A stretch of 64,000 bases of DNA from Hydractinia symbiolongicarpus (Eukaryota; Cnidaria; Hydrozoa; Anthoathecata; Hydractiniidae), in NCBI RefSeq assembly GCF_029227915.1, contig NC_079881.1, positions 19,195,501-19,259,500 of the forward strand. The letters run 5' to 3'. Positions 43,361-54,329 of the stretch are shown one piece after another. The notes under the pieces were generated by a model. It searched no databases, was not told where the DNA came from, and saw only the letters and a list, made by a program, of their open reading frames with translations. Each line of letters opens with the position of its first letter. Position 1 is the stretch's first letter. The translations under genes were made by a program, and so were the position numbers.

Positions 43361-43447
43361 TAATATAAAATATATATTATTTATTTAAACGTTTGAGAAA
43401 AGCTTACGTTTTTATTTAACGTATAAACAAAGCACAATTTGCATGTT

Positions 43448-43507
43448 AAAATGCAATAAACAATTAACAGGTGTCTCTTGACACCTGTTAGTTGTTTATT
43501 GCATTTT
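43448..43507. repeat. Near-perfect 28-bp stem inverted repeat, TCTT loop
   Basis: Arms 43448-43475 and 43480-43507 match with one mismatch. Lies just outside the LINE tail. AT-rich outer half, GGTGTC/GACACC at the tip. Confidence 0.85.
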
Positions 43508-43639
43508 CTAAACAAAAAATTCAGTTGTTAAGAACCTAGGAATCTTTTAAAAAAGAATTTAAGAAGTTTCAAGAAAATTTTTAAAATTTGATGAACTTTT
43601 TCTAAGTCCTCGTGAAATTACCAACTTCTTTGTTCTTGT

Positions 43640-43780
43640 GTACTGTATTAAAATCCTTGCAACAAGGAAGATTTTGGATTAATTCAGAATCTTTAGAGGG
43701 TATAACCTCTACATAGACGTAACCACCTGTCCTTAGACAAGTATTATTATTACAGATTGCTGTTATGTCATCTAATCATC
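43640..43780 (+). repeat. Diverged third copy of the LINE 3' end
   Basis: ATCCTTGCAACAAGGAAGAT, TTAGAGGGTATAACCTCTAC and ATTACAGATTGCTGTTATGT follow the same order as 61945-62072 with many changes. A weaker related segment follows at 43885-43960. Confidence 0.5.
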
Positions 43781-43960
43781 AAATCAAAGTTATAGACTTC
43801 GCTTGTGGAATTTTTCTAAGTCTCCACATTCTATATCTCAGAGACAATCCGGGGCGAATTGAATGGAATTTTTAACTGTCTTTTATGCAGTAACTTTGGA
43901 GGAACAAAACCTCTATGATTTAACCCAAAACTGAACAGGTTGAGTATTTCATTTTGCCTT

Positions 43961-44933
43961 GCTGCAATGTCTTTTTCCATTCCTTCCCTTACCCCTCCCC
44001 CTCGAATAATGTTGAGGTCTCAAAGACCTTAGCACATATTCAACATTGTTCCAGGGGCAAGTGGGGCATTAAATCAAAGTATTTTCCTAAAAAAAGTTAG
44101 TACAGGGCTGCAACGTCGTCTGGAATTACCAGGCACATCACATGTCTCAAATGCGCAATTGATTCCGGCTAATAACACAGAGATTCCAATACCTACATAA
44201 GTAGATCTCGAGTTGGCGCTGGAATACGAACACTTCACGACGCCCACACAAGTGGTTACCATGAGTCGCCACTAGTTAATCCTTGCCCTCGATTTTGATT
44301 TTCTTTATACAGCAAACTTATCGATGGACCTTATTGACTTTTCTTGGCCGCGAAGCAATCACACGCACTGACCAACATCAAATTGAGATAGAATACAATC
44401 AAGCATATAACTTCATCGTATATTTCTGGGGATTCTTCTTGACAATAAACACCCTCATCACTGCATTCGTGGCACTTATTTTGATACCTATCATTTCCTC
44501 ATTGGGTGCGCATACCCATTGCCATTTGGCTCTGTTTTTGCTTACAGGCAACACTGAAACTGACTTTGTTCACGAAGTATCTGATTAGACCTGAGACTGG
44601 AATTCCACTTCTCCATTTTCCACGATGGTCAAGACTGGGATTTGCACTGCTTTGCGTGCCCGAATCACCAGATGGTCCGATGGTTTTTGATTTCCTTCAC
44701 GGTTACTTTAGCAACGTCCATTAAACACGCAAAATTGTCGCGTGATGCTACGCCCTACCGAACGATGAAACATTAGAGAACGCTTTATTTTACGGATATC
44801 GACTACTTATTTCTCAGTTAATATATTTTCTTTTTTAGTTAAATTCTGCAAAAGTCAGTGGAAATATCTTTGGCAAAACCTGAAGAGGTGCATGGTAAAA
44901 GTTTTAAAAATGACGAAATCTGGGGCAGCGTAC
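43961..44933. other. Possible decayed membrane-protein or repeat sequence
   Basis: Plus-strand frames at 44283-44588 and 44506-44724 hold hydrophobic stretches (FIVYFWGFFLTINTLITAFV), while the minus strand at 44074-44262 also has a coding-like frame. No family was recognised and neither strand is convincing. Confidence 0.2.
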
Positions 44934-45011
44934 CACACTTTGCCAAAATGCAAATATTTTGCACAAATACAACACACTTTGCCAAAATGCAAATATTTTG
45001 CACAAATACAA
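44934..45011 (+). repeat. 39-bp perfect tandem duplication
   Basis: Bases 44934-44972 are repeated exactly at 44973-45011 (CACACTTTGCCAAAATGC...). The length is a multiple of three and the frame across it stays open, but no gene is recognised. Confidence 0.85.
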
Positions 45012-45339
45012 TTTATTCAAGAAAAGGTAATAAACAAGGAAACATTTAGTAGTAATGTTAGGCACCCCACAAAACACGACGCTGGAAGAACGACGCCGTT
45101 GATTGTAGTGTTTTTATGTCATTGCGCATCGCAGGGAAAATCCCATAACCAAGTCGTCCTGATCAACACGACACCATAAGAACAGCTATTTTGAAGTCGT
45201 CCCAAAACGAGTATGGCTGAAGCTACAAATATTGCTAAAGAAAGGTAACATTGATTATTATCAATAACAATAATATTTTAAATTTGTCATCGCATACGTT
45301 GTAAGATATATGGTTTTAGCTTTTGTTTTTATTTTTAGC

Positions 45340-45988
45340 TCCCAAATGAGATGGACTGAGTCACACGACACGTTATTGGACCAGTGTCTCTGAAGATTTA
45401 AACTCCATCACACATGTTACATTTTTGACCACACAAAAGTCGGTGCGTGACAGGTCACGACTTTTAGTAGATAAGTACAAAAAGAGAATGAGACAACAAG
45501 AAGCATCCTCTGGAACTACTGATGAAACTATTGAGCTTGATAATTTATTAGAGAACATCAAGAAAGAATCTGAAGTGCAAAAATTGCCTTGCAAAAAGAT
45601 CAAAACCTTAATAATGATGCAGAAAGTGCACAAGAAATTAGACAGATTGCAATGGAATCGTTATCAGAGTCCAGAAAGAAAAAAAGTGACAGTGGAAAGT
45701 CTTAAACAAGCGAAGAGAAATTAGACAGATTGCAATGGAATCGTTATCAGAGTCCAGAAAGAGAAAAAGTGACAGTAAAAAGTCTTGAACCAGCGAAACA
45801 ATGGAAGCGAAACTATGAAATATTTGGTAGATCGTAGTGAGCAGGAACTAGAGATACGTAGACAAGAGTTGGAAATTAAAAAGTCTGAAATAGAGTTACA
45901 AAGACAACAGCATATGATTCAACAACAACAAATGTCACAGCAGATGAAATTTATGAACACAATGCTTGATAACTTTATGAACAAGTAA
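45340..45988 (+). pseudogene. Myb/SANT-like protein with coiled-coil tail, decayed
   Basis: Begins with a Myb/SANT-type start (SQMRWTESHDTLLLDQCL), a stop, then the frame 45425-45724 (VRDRSRLLVDKYKKRMRQQE, ELDNLLENIKKE). An 83-bp duplication shifts the frame, and 45785-45988 gives NGSETMKYLVDRSEQELEIR and a Gln-rich coiled coil. This layout is common in invertebrate proteins of the Myb/SANT-like class that accompany PIF/Harbinger transposases and help bind DNA. A Harbinger transposase remnant lies 800 bases downstream on the other strand. Confidence 0.65.
45634..45799 (+). repeat. 83-bp tandem duplication in the SANT-like gene
   Basis: GAAATTAGACAGATTGCAAT... at 45634-45716 is repeated at 45717-45799 with a few changes. 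Eighty-three is not a multiple of three, so it breaks the frame. Confidence 0.85.
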
Positions 45989-46281
45989 AATATATATTTA
46001 CAGTTACAGTGTTAAAACGTTTTGTTTATATATCTTCAGTAAATATAGTGTTTCTGTTTTGTCTGTAAGTTTCATTTTGTTCTGAAAGTGCGTTTCTGGT
46101 TTACAGTAATTCTCAGAAATGTATTGTGTTAAGAAAGATAGAAACAGTTTTCTTGAAAATTATCATGTTACAGACATGCTGTTCTACGAACTCATTTTTA
46201 ACTCTGTTATATCCAGGTGCAAACTCAAGGGTTATTTCTTAGTTTTGTTACTATATATATATATGTAAAGAATGTAAATAA

Positions 46282-46419
46282 TCTATATTATAATACCCGT
46301 ATACGTCTGTCCGTCTGTCACCCAAAATAATAGCTTAGCTGTGCAAGTAGGGAGACCCACGCAGTACGATATAAAAAGGACGGGCGAACCCGTGGATTTT
46401 TCCACGGGCAAACGACTAG
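46282..46419 (+). mobile_element. 138-bp non-autonomous Helitron
   Basis: Starts TCTATATTATAATACCC and ends with the hairpin CCCGTGGA-TTTT-TCCACGGG, eight bases and CTAG (46416-46419). The base before is A and the base after is T, the A^T insertion site of Helitrons. No coding capacity. A matching 3' end on the minus strand is at 63643. Confidence 0.75.
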
Positions 46420-46759
46420 TATACACTATAAAATTAGAAAACTACTTTATGCAAATTTTTTGTTTATATAAGATACGCCTGTATTGTTAGTGGATTTATT
46501 TGGAAATATGTTGAGGTCATTGAACCACACATACATGTATGACAATTAAGCAATGCACAAACCATGTAAATTTTACCAATCTGAGATAAGCCAACTTTTA
46601 GGATCTTTTTAAAATCAAGGAATTTGAAAAAATTGCAATGTCTCTAAAAACCCATTAAACGCCTATCCTGACTTTACTCATTGTAGTATTGTAAGCTTGT
46701 TGTGCAGGATTTAATCTGACTAGTCTAAAGGGTGTTAACAGTTGAGGTCTTAATGGGTA

Positions 46760-47315
46760 TGCTTAAATCTCCATATATACCAAGGTTTGTCCCATTTGGT
46801 TCATGAGCAAACTGTTGGAGTTGAGGGTACAAGTTGGAGTCTGCGAGCATCCCACTGTCGTCTCGTCAACCGTCTACTAGTCCAAAAAGGATTGTGACCA
46901 TCCCACTAGGTGTTGCAATTGACTGGAATTTTAAAGCATGTACTCTTTTATGACCATTGTAAACAAATCTCTGAAGTTCTCCAGGTCTGCAGATGGGCCT
47001 GACTGTTCCATCAATAATCCCCAGCAGGTTGTTAATGAAGACCCTGCATTATGTATTTCATTGGCAAATTCTTGTAATTTAACTGGTGATAACCACTGCT
47101 TACTGCAAAGTTTGAAGGCGATGATTATGCTGGTTGTATATATAATTCGTCACAGCTGAGCATATCATTCTTAACTGACAGGCAGATCTTCCAAATTTTG
47201 ACACCGTATCTCCAAATCGGGTAGGATAGGCAAAACGTTTAAGCAAAATGCAAGTAGTCTCTATACCATCAACTAATAGCCCGTTTGCACAACGATAGTC
47301 GTCTGGTATTTGCAA
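46760..47315 (-). pseudogene. PIF/Harbinger transposase, N-terminal and central part
   Basis: On the minus strand the frame 47315-47100 gives CANGLLVDGIETTCILLKRF and AYPTRFGDTVSKFGRSACQL. It continues in shifted frames with LSPVKLQEFANEIHNAGSSL, a WG-LMEQSGP segment (normally the first catalytic Asp region) and DSNLYPQLQQFAHEPNGT-like sequence. The order is that of PIF/Harbinger DDE nucleases. Multiple shifts. No C-terminus next to it. Confidence 0.65.
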
Positions 47316-48179
47316 GGATTCCTTTAAAGATAAACATCGTGTTTTTAAAATCTAAATTCTGCTTTGCTTTCATCGTCAGGCATTAAATCAAGGTCAAAGT
47401 TCTCATAATTCCAGTATGGAAATTCAGGATTTTTTTTATCTGTTTATATTGCACAACAATACAAATTCTTCATCACTAAGCATATTTAAAGCATGTGACG
47501 ATAACAAACATTCTCTGGTTTCTCTAAAACCTAGCTAACTTATAGTCACTGATTTTGTAAACAAACATGGCCTAAAATTTTGTTACGGTTTTGGAATAAT
47601 TTTTGTAGGCATAATTTACTAAGACGTCATTTCAATGGACGCTGCGTTTTTAATTAGGCTGGAGGACGTCGTCGGCCGCTGGATGCGCAAATCGTAGGGT
47701 GCCTATGAACTGTTATGAGCTCACCACCGCCAGTTAAGATGCTTTCTAGTCCCGAAATGGTTTGACTTTTCTGTGGTAGCAGATTCCTCTGCAAGTGGTG
47801 ATACTCAAATACACTACAAACTACAAATTCAGAAAGTAGTTTTAGCAGTTGTAAAAAATTGAAGGAACAGACAGCTGCTCAAATGAACATGCCTGTCCTC
47901 AATACGCTTTAAGATATTACCGAAGCAACAAAAAATATTTCCAGTGCAAAAGTCGCAGATGAAGAAAATGATTAAGATATGCACTTTTGTACAAGCCTTG
48001 TGCCAACACTGAGAAAAGTTGATTCTCGAAGGAACAAGTTGGCAAAAGTCAAAATACAACAGTTACTTTTCGAACTTGAATTTGGAGAAACTGTATAGAG
48101 TAAACTTTATTATTTTATTATATTTTTGCATATATTCGAACCCTATACTCCTATATCGACTAGGCAGGTGTCACCAAGT

Positions 48180-48529
48180 GTGTCAGACCTCCATTCACCA
48201 TGTTGTATAAAGTCCACATCTTCCTAGTTCTGGAATCTTGGCAGGCAATAACTGTTTTCTCTGTGCTTTCTTTGGCTGATCATTAAAAATGTGGGCGAAG
48301 CAACAACAGCTTTTGTTATCGAGTTAACAGTATCAACTTATGCAATTATCAGCCTGCGAAAAATTATAAACCACGCTGCGGCAATACCGAAACAATTTTC
48401 AATGAAACGTCTAGCTCTTGATAATCTGTAGTTAAATATTTTTTTCTGGCATGTTTCCAAGCGAGCAAATGGTTTTAACATAAATGCATCGTCAGCAATA
48501 AATACATAGGGGTACAATTTAGTTTGCAT
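48180..48529 (-). pseudogene. PIF/Harbinger transposase, C-terminal part of a second element
   Basis: [20 protein letters not shown] and [20 protein letters not shown] match the DDE_Tnp_4 C-terminal motifs (catalytic Asp in ADDAF, Glu in RRFIENCFG). The tail continues in other frames (VDFIQHGEWRSDT). It lies upstream of the other Harbinger piece on the same strand, which is the wrong order for one gene, and its sequence type differs, so I treat it as a separate remnant. Confidence 0.7.
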
Positions 48530-48624
48530 GCTTTAAGTTGGGCTAGGTGGTAGCATAGTTATTTTATTATTATCAATCGCAAAGCCTAATTTGCTATTTT
48601 TGTAAACCCCACTATCACTTACTC

Positions 48625-48690
48625 GTCCAGCATCTCCTATGTCAACCAACTGCCATTAATGGCAGTTGGTTGATATAGGAGATGCTGGAC
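48625..48690. repeat. 66-bp near-perfect palindrome without loop
   Basis: The two 33-base halves are complementary except at one position pair (CTATGTCAAC versus CTATATCAAC), centred on ATTAAT. Lies just past the Harbinger C-terminal piece. Confidence 0.9.
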
Positions 48691-48834
48691 AACTGTTCTT
48701 GATATGTTTTTAATTGGGTGTCCCTACTCTCCAGTGGAGGATTCGAAGTATCGTATGTAGAGAAAGGATGTTATGTGGGTAAAGGGATGACCTAACGAAC
48801 AAGGGCTTCATCAGACGTACTAGCCTTCTTTATT

Positions 48835-48994
48835 AGGGGGCTTGACTACACTCAGTCTTGTCTTTGGAGAGTGACGACTCCACTTATTACCCCAGTCAAA
48901 AATAAAAACAAAATAAAAAAAAATCAAGTTAGCAAGGGGGGTTTGATCATACTAGGTCTTGTCTTTGGAGAGTGACGACTCCACTTATTACCCC
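48835..48994 (+). repeat. Two free-standing GGGGG...CCCC units with A-rich tails
   Basis: Units at 48835-48893 and 48932-48994 share CTTGTCTTTGGAGAGTGACG and ACTCCACTTATTACCCCAGT. Each is followed by an A-rich tail. They correspond to unit 2 of the LINE 3' UTR (61469-61526, 42774-42829) without the rest of the LINE. Confidence 0.75.
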
Positions 48995-49655
48995 AGTTAA
49001 AAAAAAAACTAGAGGCCCTTAGGCCTTGAGGTCAGCGCGACTGAGAACTTTAAATGTGTGAGTGAGAATTGTTTATCCACGAAAGCAAAAAGGAAAATTT
49101 TCTTCCGCTTCAAAATTGTAAAATTTAACCAATTTCGTTTGAATAACGATATTAGTTCAAATATCGTCTCACTTCTTATGCTTGGTTTCCACTGCGAGAT
49201 AGCGTGAGATAATTGGCATATTACTGGGTACGGAGAAAGGAAGTACTATTTCTCGAAATTTCAAATAATAGGAATTTGAATATTCCCGTTTTCAGTTGCA
49301 ATTGAATTGGGCAGTTCGTCTAAAGCAAGATATTGACTGGTGTAACCTAAAGGCTGACGTAAAGATCATTCCCTAGTGTCAAAATACGATCAAGATCCCA
49401 TTCAGTCCAGTAACGCACAGACGCAATAGAAGGGTAACAGATGGCCCACAAAGCATTCCACACGCATTGGCGACCCGCTGATTCTCCAAATCTAGAATGA
49501 CCTTGATGAAATGAGCCCATTACTATTTTATCTGGGTTGACAGGCCCGGGGTTGGACTAAACGTCACTATCCATGAGAAAAGCCAAAGTAATATTTACAC
49601 AAAAATTGAACAGAATGGAGCTTGCCTTAATAAGAGCTAGAAAATTTCTTCAGAA
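48995..49655. other. No supported gene
   Basis: No coding motif, terminal repeat or RNA gene seen. Confidence 0.4.
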
Positions 49656-50324
49656 TCAGTAGTTCTGAACCGAGTTGAGTGGTTGAACCGAAAGTTCCAA
49701 TAGCAATGCGATATGCCTATATCGTAAAAATACAACAAAGTAGAACAGTAAAATTATATAGCTATATATATTAATCAATTGTCTAAGCGGATAAGTTATT
49801 GTACTGTAGTCCACTATGTATGTTAGTATGTAGTTGGTGAGTCCCAAAAAGCTTCGAAGTGACTGGACATCTTCGGGTTGAGGTATGCTTGTAATGGTTT
49901 CAATTTTCTTTGGGCTTGGTTTCATACCTTTTTCTGAGAAGATATGCCCAAAAAATTCTAAATTGCTTTTGCAGAATATACATTTTTCCAGGTTCAATGT
50001 AAGTCCTTTCTCTTCTTGCTTAAAATAACATCGTGCCGCAATATTTTCAACTCCATTGATGTCTGCTATTAAGGATCTAAGCACATGTTGCATTTCTTCC
50101 GACGCGGAGCTCACGCCAAAAATCAGGCGGGTGTAACGTTTTATTCGAGTTTCGGATTGGAAAGCGGTTATAGGTCGTGACTCTTCGGATAATTCCAGTT
50201 GATGAAAAGCACTTCGCATGTCTAACTCGGTAAGTACTCTTGAGCCATGCAGCTTAATTTTTAAATCCTCTATGGTGGGTGTTGGATATCTTGTTCGGTT
50301 AATAGCCTTGTTTGCTTCTCTCAT
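49656..50324 (-). pseudogene. Ty3/Gypsy reverse transcriptase fragment lacking its active site
   Basis: A 222-residue open frame: MREANKAINRTRYPTPTIED, TELDMRSAFHQLELSEESRP (motif A Asp), TRLIFGVSSASEEMQHVL, then VENIAARCYFKQEEKGLTLN and FFGHIFSEKGMKPSPKKIE, SLRSFLGLTNYI. Between VENIA and KQEEKGL the family normally has the catalytic DD segment; it is deleted in frame (about 20 residues). No LTR, integrase or gag is nearby. An isolated, inactive fragment. Confidence 0.82.
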
Positions 50325-51574
50325 ATCGAGACAAATTCAAACACAACTATAAAAAGGAGGCAAACAGCTATCTATGCGTTCGGACATGAAAGAGAAATTT
50401 CACATCCCCTTGAAGAGCTTTACTATGGAATAGGCAAGACCTTCAAAATTTTGCTTAAAAGTTTTTCTTATTTAACAGGGTTGCTAAGATTTGTGCTATA
50501 AATCTATTTCGTTTTTCGTTTATTTTGTATTATTCAGAAGAAATAAGTTAGGTAAGTTATTTTATTTTGTCAAAAAAGTTCGAAAACGGATTAAATTTCC
50601 AACCATTCTTCCTATATTGTTTTCAGAAATATGTCATATAAAATTAGCATTATTTTATAATCTATTTTAGAGAAAGTAAATCGTCATATAACAGAACGAA
50701 AACGAAAGAACGAATTCTATTATGGTATATATTAACGTAAGATGAAATAATATAAGACTAAATGATCAAGGTGATGTGCAATACATCTACTTGATCTAAC
50801 TACAAATGTTCTAGGTATTTACCATATTTTCTCTCATAAACACTGTGGGGTTTAAACAAACTGAGACGCAACAGAGAAAATCAAAACAAATGATGTATGA
50901 AGAGTTTTAAGTTCGTAAATAATGTGTTTATATTTACCAAAATATATCAGATAATCTCCATATCACTATAATAGAAAACACGTGAAACTTGTATAAACTA
51001 TTTCTTCTTTTGTCTGTTTTCTAATAAACGCCGCTTTTCAGGATGCAACGTTTTTAATAACGAAATTACGGTATGCCGATTGATTATTTTTAAAATATAA
51101 AAAGTAATCAAGTATTGATAACTAGTGGCTTAGGTGGAGGTAAACATGCAGCGGTTTTAAGTAAAGATAGCGATAACGCCGGATTAAGAGACACAAAGAT
51201 GAAAAAAATACGTGTAATAAATAAACCTTGCCTTAAAGTAGAGCAGATGTTTCTAAAAAAAAAAACGGAAATAATTAACACACTGGTTCCCCGAACAATT
51301 CTTCGTGTTCGTATTAACTGCCTCCTACAGGGGTGTCAAAGTATCGGATATCTTAGTATAAAAGTACGCATTTAAGTTAAAAAAAAATCGTGTTCTTGTT
51401 AACCTTACGTTGATTTTCAAAAAAGTATTTTTTAAATGTATTTTTTATATTTAAAAAACATCTTAGCCCCTTTCATCACCTGAAACTTTTGAAGATAATT
51501 TTTTGTAATGTATTTTTTAAAGACTTTTTTTCCACTGGGAACCCTCCTTGTCTTTGCCTTCATTTGTTTTGCAG
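50325..51574. other. Non-coding stretch
   Basis: AT-rich. The 86-residue frame at 51115-51375 has no motif. Nothing else was supported. Confidence 0.4.
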
Positions 51575-51960
51575 AATCAAGCGTCAGTTGAAAGAAGTTT
51601 TAGTATTAACAACTCTGTTCTCAGGAAAAACATGAAAGAAGAGTATTCAGATCAATAACAAGCTACTTCGATCTGTAGCTTCTGCAATTAGAACTACAGA
51701 CACAGAAAAAAATGCAAGGAAAGAGATGAGAATCAAAAGCGCATGTTAAATGATGATATAAGAGACGCAAACGCTAAACGTGATGAATTTTAGAAGACAT
51801 GTGAAGCATCAGACAAACATGAAAAAGATAAAAATAACGTTGTATCATTTGTAAAGGCAAATGCATGGAAAAGAAAAAGTGTTGAGTTAAAAACTCAAGT
51901 GAAAAGCACTCTTGGTTTTAGAGGAGAAGAGGAGGAAAATGACGCAAACAGAAAATGTGT
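51575..51960 (+). pseudogene. hAT transposase C-terminal exon, decayed
   Basis: After an acceptor (TTTTGCAG) the frame reads NQASVERSFSINNSVLRKNM, the hAT dimerisation-domain pattern (S-x-E-R-x-F-S), with KEEYS then shifted frames (SVASAIRTTDTEKNARKEMR). A basic tail follows (AWKRKSVELKTQVKST). Several stops. No upstream DDE part is recognisable. Confidence 0.55.
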
Positions 51961-52189
51961 TTTTTGAAGACCTTTACTTAAAGGTCACGTGACCGATAAA
52001 AATAAATATAAAAAAATCAAGTTTTGACCATGAAATTTAGATATGATCTAGACAAACATAAGCCTGCACGATGAAAAAAAATTTCAGATCAGAATCTTTT
52101 CTAGATCCTAAGTAAAACCGAAGGGAATGAGTAAAATCTCAGTATGGGTCTAAATGTGAAAAAAACAAACTAAATACAAACTAAAATAA

Positions 52190-53074
52190 GTGTCTTGTTT
52201 TTTTTATCACTCCCTGTTCAAGGAGTAGTCCACAAGGGTATGATAGTCTTTAAATCATTTACCAGGATGCAATCCTGGAAGAGATGGGCATTTCTCGCAA
52301 TGGTAAACAGTTGTAACTTCACCTTTTGCGGTTTTGATTTTTCTTGCGTAACATACTCGTCATCTTTTCTCAGGTTTGTTAATCATGAGATTAAAATGCC
52401 TGCCAGTAAGGCGTGACAGATCATCATTTCTAGATGCGATTGGATCCTGTAGGTGGTTGTTGACCATTAGTTTGACGCAGCAGAAGAGAAAATCAATAAA
52501 AGAAAGTTTCTTATCTTTCTCATTTGGCGTAACCTCGATAAATATCTTTTGAGCATTTAAAGCGGCTGGTAGAATAAGACGAAAGGCAAGCATTTTGTAC
52601 CATTTGTACTATTTACGCAAAGTAGGTTGATCGCCATTTTGAGGTTGTCCACGTTTGCACACACTTCTTCCTCGGCGAACTCCACGTCCACGAGCCCGCG
52701 ACCACGGTTGTTAAATGGGACACGCTGTCTAAGTCTTGCCAGTGGTTCACCATCCTCACTACTAGGTAATGATTCAAATTTAAATTCATGTTATTTCATT
52801 TGTTCACTTTCATTTGTTTCAATGTCTCTTTTTTCCCCTGTGTCTTCAATACCATCTGGAGCACATTCTGCAGCATCTTCTCCAATTGTCCAATTACCGG
52901 GTCGTCTAAGTTCTCGTGTGGAGGTTCAAATTGTCCCTCTTTTTCTCCACTTTCTTACTCCCAATCACTATCTAGTTAATTATCATCATCCAAGTCAATA
53001 TCAGAGCTCTCCTTCTCAAGTACAACACCAAGAATTTCATCAATATCATTATAAACACGTTTTGCTGCAGCCAT
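52190..53074 (-). pseudogene. PiggyBac-type transposase with the catalytic core deleted
   Basis: On the minus strand ATG at 53074 begins AAAKRVYNDIDEILGVVLEK and an acidic region typical of PiggyBac N-termini. After about 420 bases the sequence jumps to the C-terminal end: LSFIDFLFCCVKLMVNNHLQ, DLSRLTGRHF, then RVCYARKIKTAKGEVTTVYH and CEKCPSLPGLHPGK, the Cys-rich C-terminal finger. The DDD catalytic domain between them is missing. A TTAA lies at 53306-53309 past a TGCGTCC repeat, but no inverted partner end was found. Confidence 0.65.
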
Positions 53075-54329
53075 TTTTCAGTTGATTTTGACATTTCATT
53101 GCTTTCTTTCAAAACATGATAAAAACAAGCAGTTTAAAGCCCAAAACGAAAATTTTTACGAAGTTCATAATTCAAAACCACAACACCCGTTTTCGGGCGA
53201 AAAAATGGCGGAATTCGCTGTGAAATCGATGGGCCCCCAGTGGCCCATGCGTCTTTCAGTGACACGAATCATGGACCACCAAGTGGCCCGTGCGTCCGGA
53301 ATGAGTTAAGTGAAGTAAAAAAGTAGAAAACAAATTTTAACCTTGGCTTTTAGTTTGCATTTTCAACATTACTTTATATTCTACACAACAACAGGATCAC
53401 CTTAGTAACGAACTTAAAGATTTATGGGTAATTATGCCTATATATAAATTTCAGTAATCTATGAAACTTGAGGTAATAACATTTGTGGTTTTTTTTAAGA
53501 GAGATTCACAAAAAGGCTGTTGTTTAAAAAGTAAATATCAGGACTGTGTGTAATTCTTAAAAAATATTTTTAATGATAAACAAAGTATATAGGAACATAA
53601 TTCTTGATAAAACTAAACACAAAATTTGCTACACAATTGTAGGAAATTACATGAAAGAATTACCTAAAAACATTTATTGGCTCATTTTTTTTTTGTTATT
53701 TTTTTTTTTAAAAAAATGTTTTTACAGGATGAACTATTCACTATAACATATAAAAATACATTCTTTACTGCTATCAATTACAGTTCCCTTTGGAAAAATA
53801 AAGAATAAAATATATATATGATAATTTGAAAAAGGTAGGAGCATAATAATTTTCTTAATTTTAGTGTACTTATAAAGATACGTAACAGGGTGCACCACGA
53901 GAAGGTAAGCCACATTCACAAAAGTGGCAACAAACACTGTAATGACAAAAAACAACATGGTGAAGCAGGGAGTAGAACTGTTTTTAAAAGTGAAATGATT
54001 TTTATGTGACATTTAATTTAAACAGGACAGTTAATTTGAACAGAAAAATTACTGAACATGGAAAACGTACCTTCAAAGAGGTACTCAGTAACTTGCCTGA
54101 AACGCAACTTGCAGTACAGTCCACATACCTTTCAAGAGGCAAGCGCAGTAAATTGCTGTCAAATATTGTATCAGTAATTATAAATTAAAATACAGTGGAA
54201 TATAAAGGACTGAGAAATTTGTTTGAAATAGAGAAAGTTCAAGATAAAGAGAGTTTGCTTTAAAACTGAAGTTTTGGGTTAACAACAGCTCAGGGGTACA
54301 ATATAAGTCATCAAAAAAATGATGTTTTA
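53075..54329. other. Non-coding stretch with repeated GTGGCCC...TGCGTC
   Basis: AGTGGCCCATGCGTCTTTC at 53239 and AAGTGGCCCGTGCGTCCGG at 53280 form a direct repeat. Beyond that no supported gene; the small frame at 54006-54188 is not recognised. Confidence 0.35.

Noticed and set aside
44074-44724. Membrane-protein gene
   Set aside because: Hydrophobic frames on both strands, no splice-consistent model and no recognised family.
52627-53085. 152-residue plus-strand Ser-rich frame
   Set aside because: Antisense to the acidic N-terminus of the PiggyBac transposase.
53306-53309. TTAA as PiggyBac target site
   Set aside because: No inverted terminal repeat partner or second TTAA with matching end was found on the other side.
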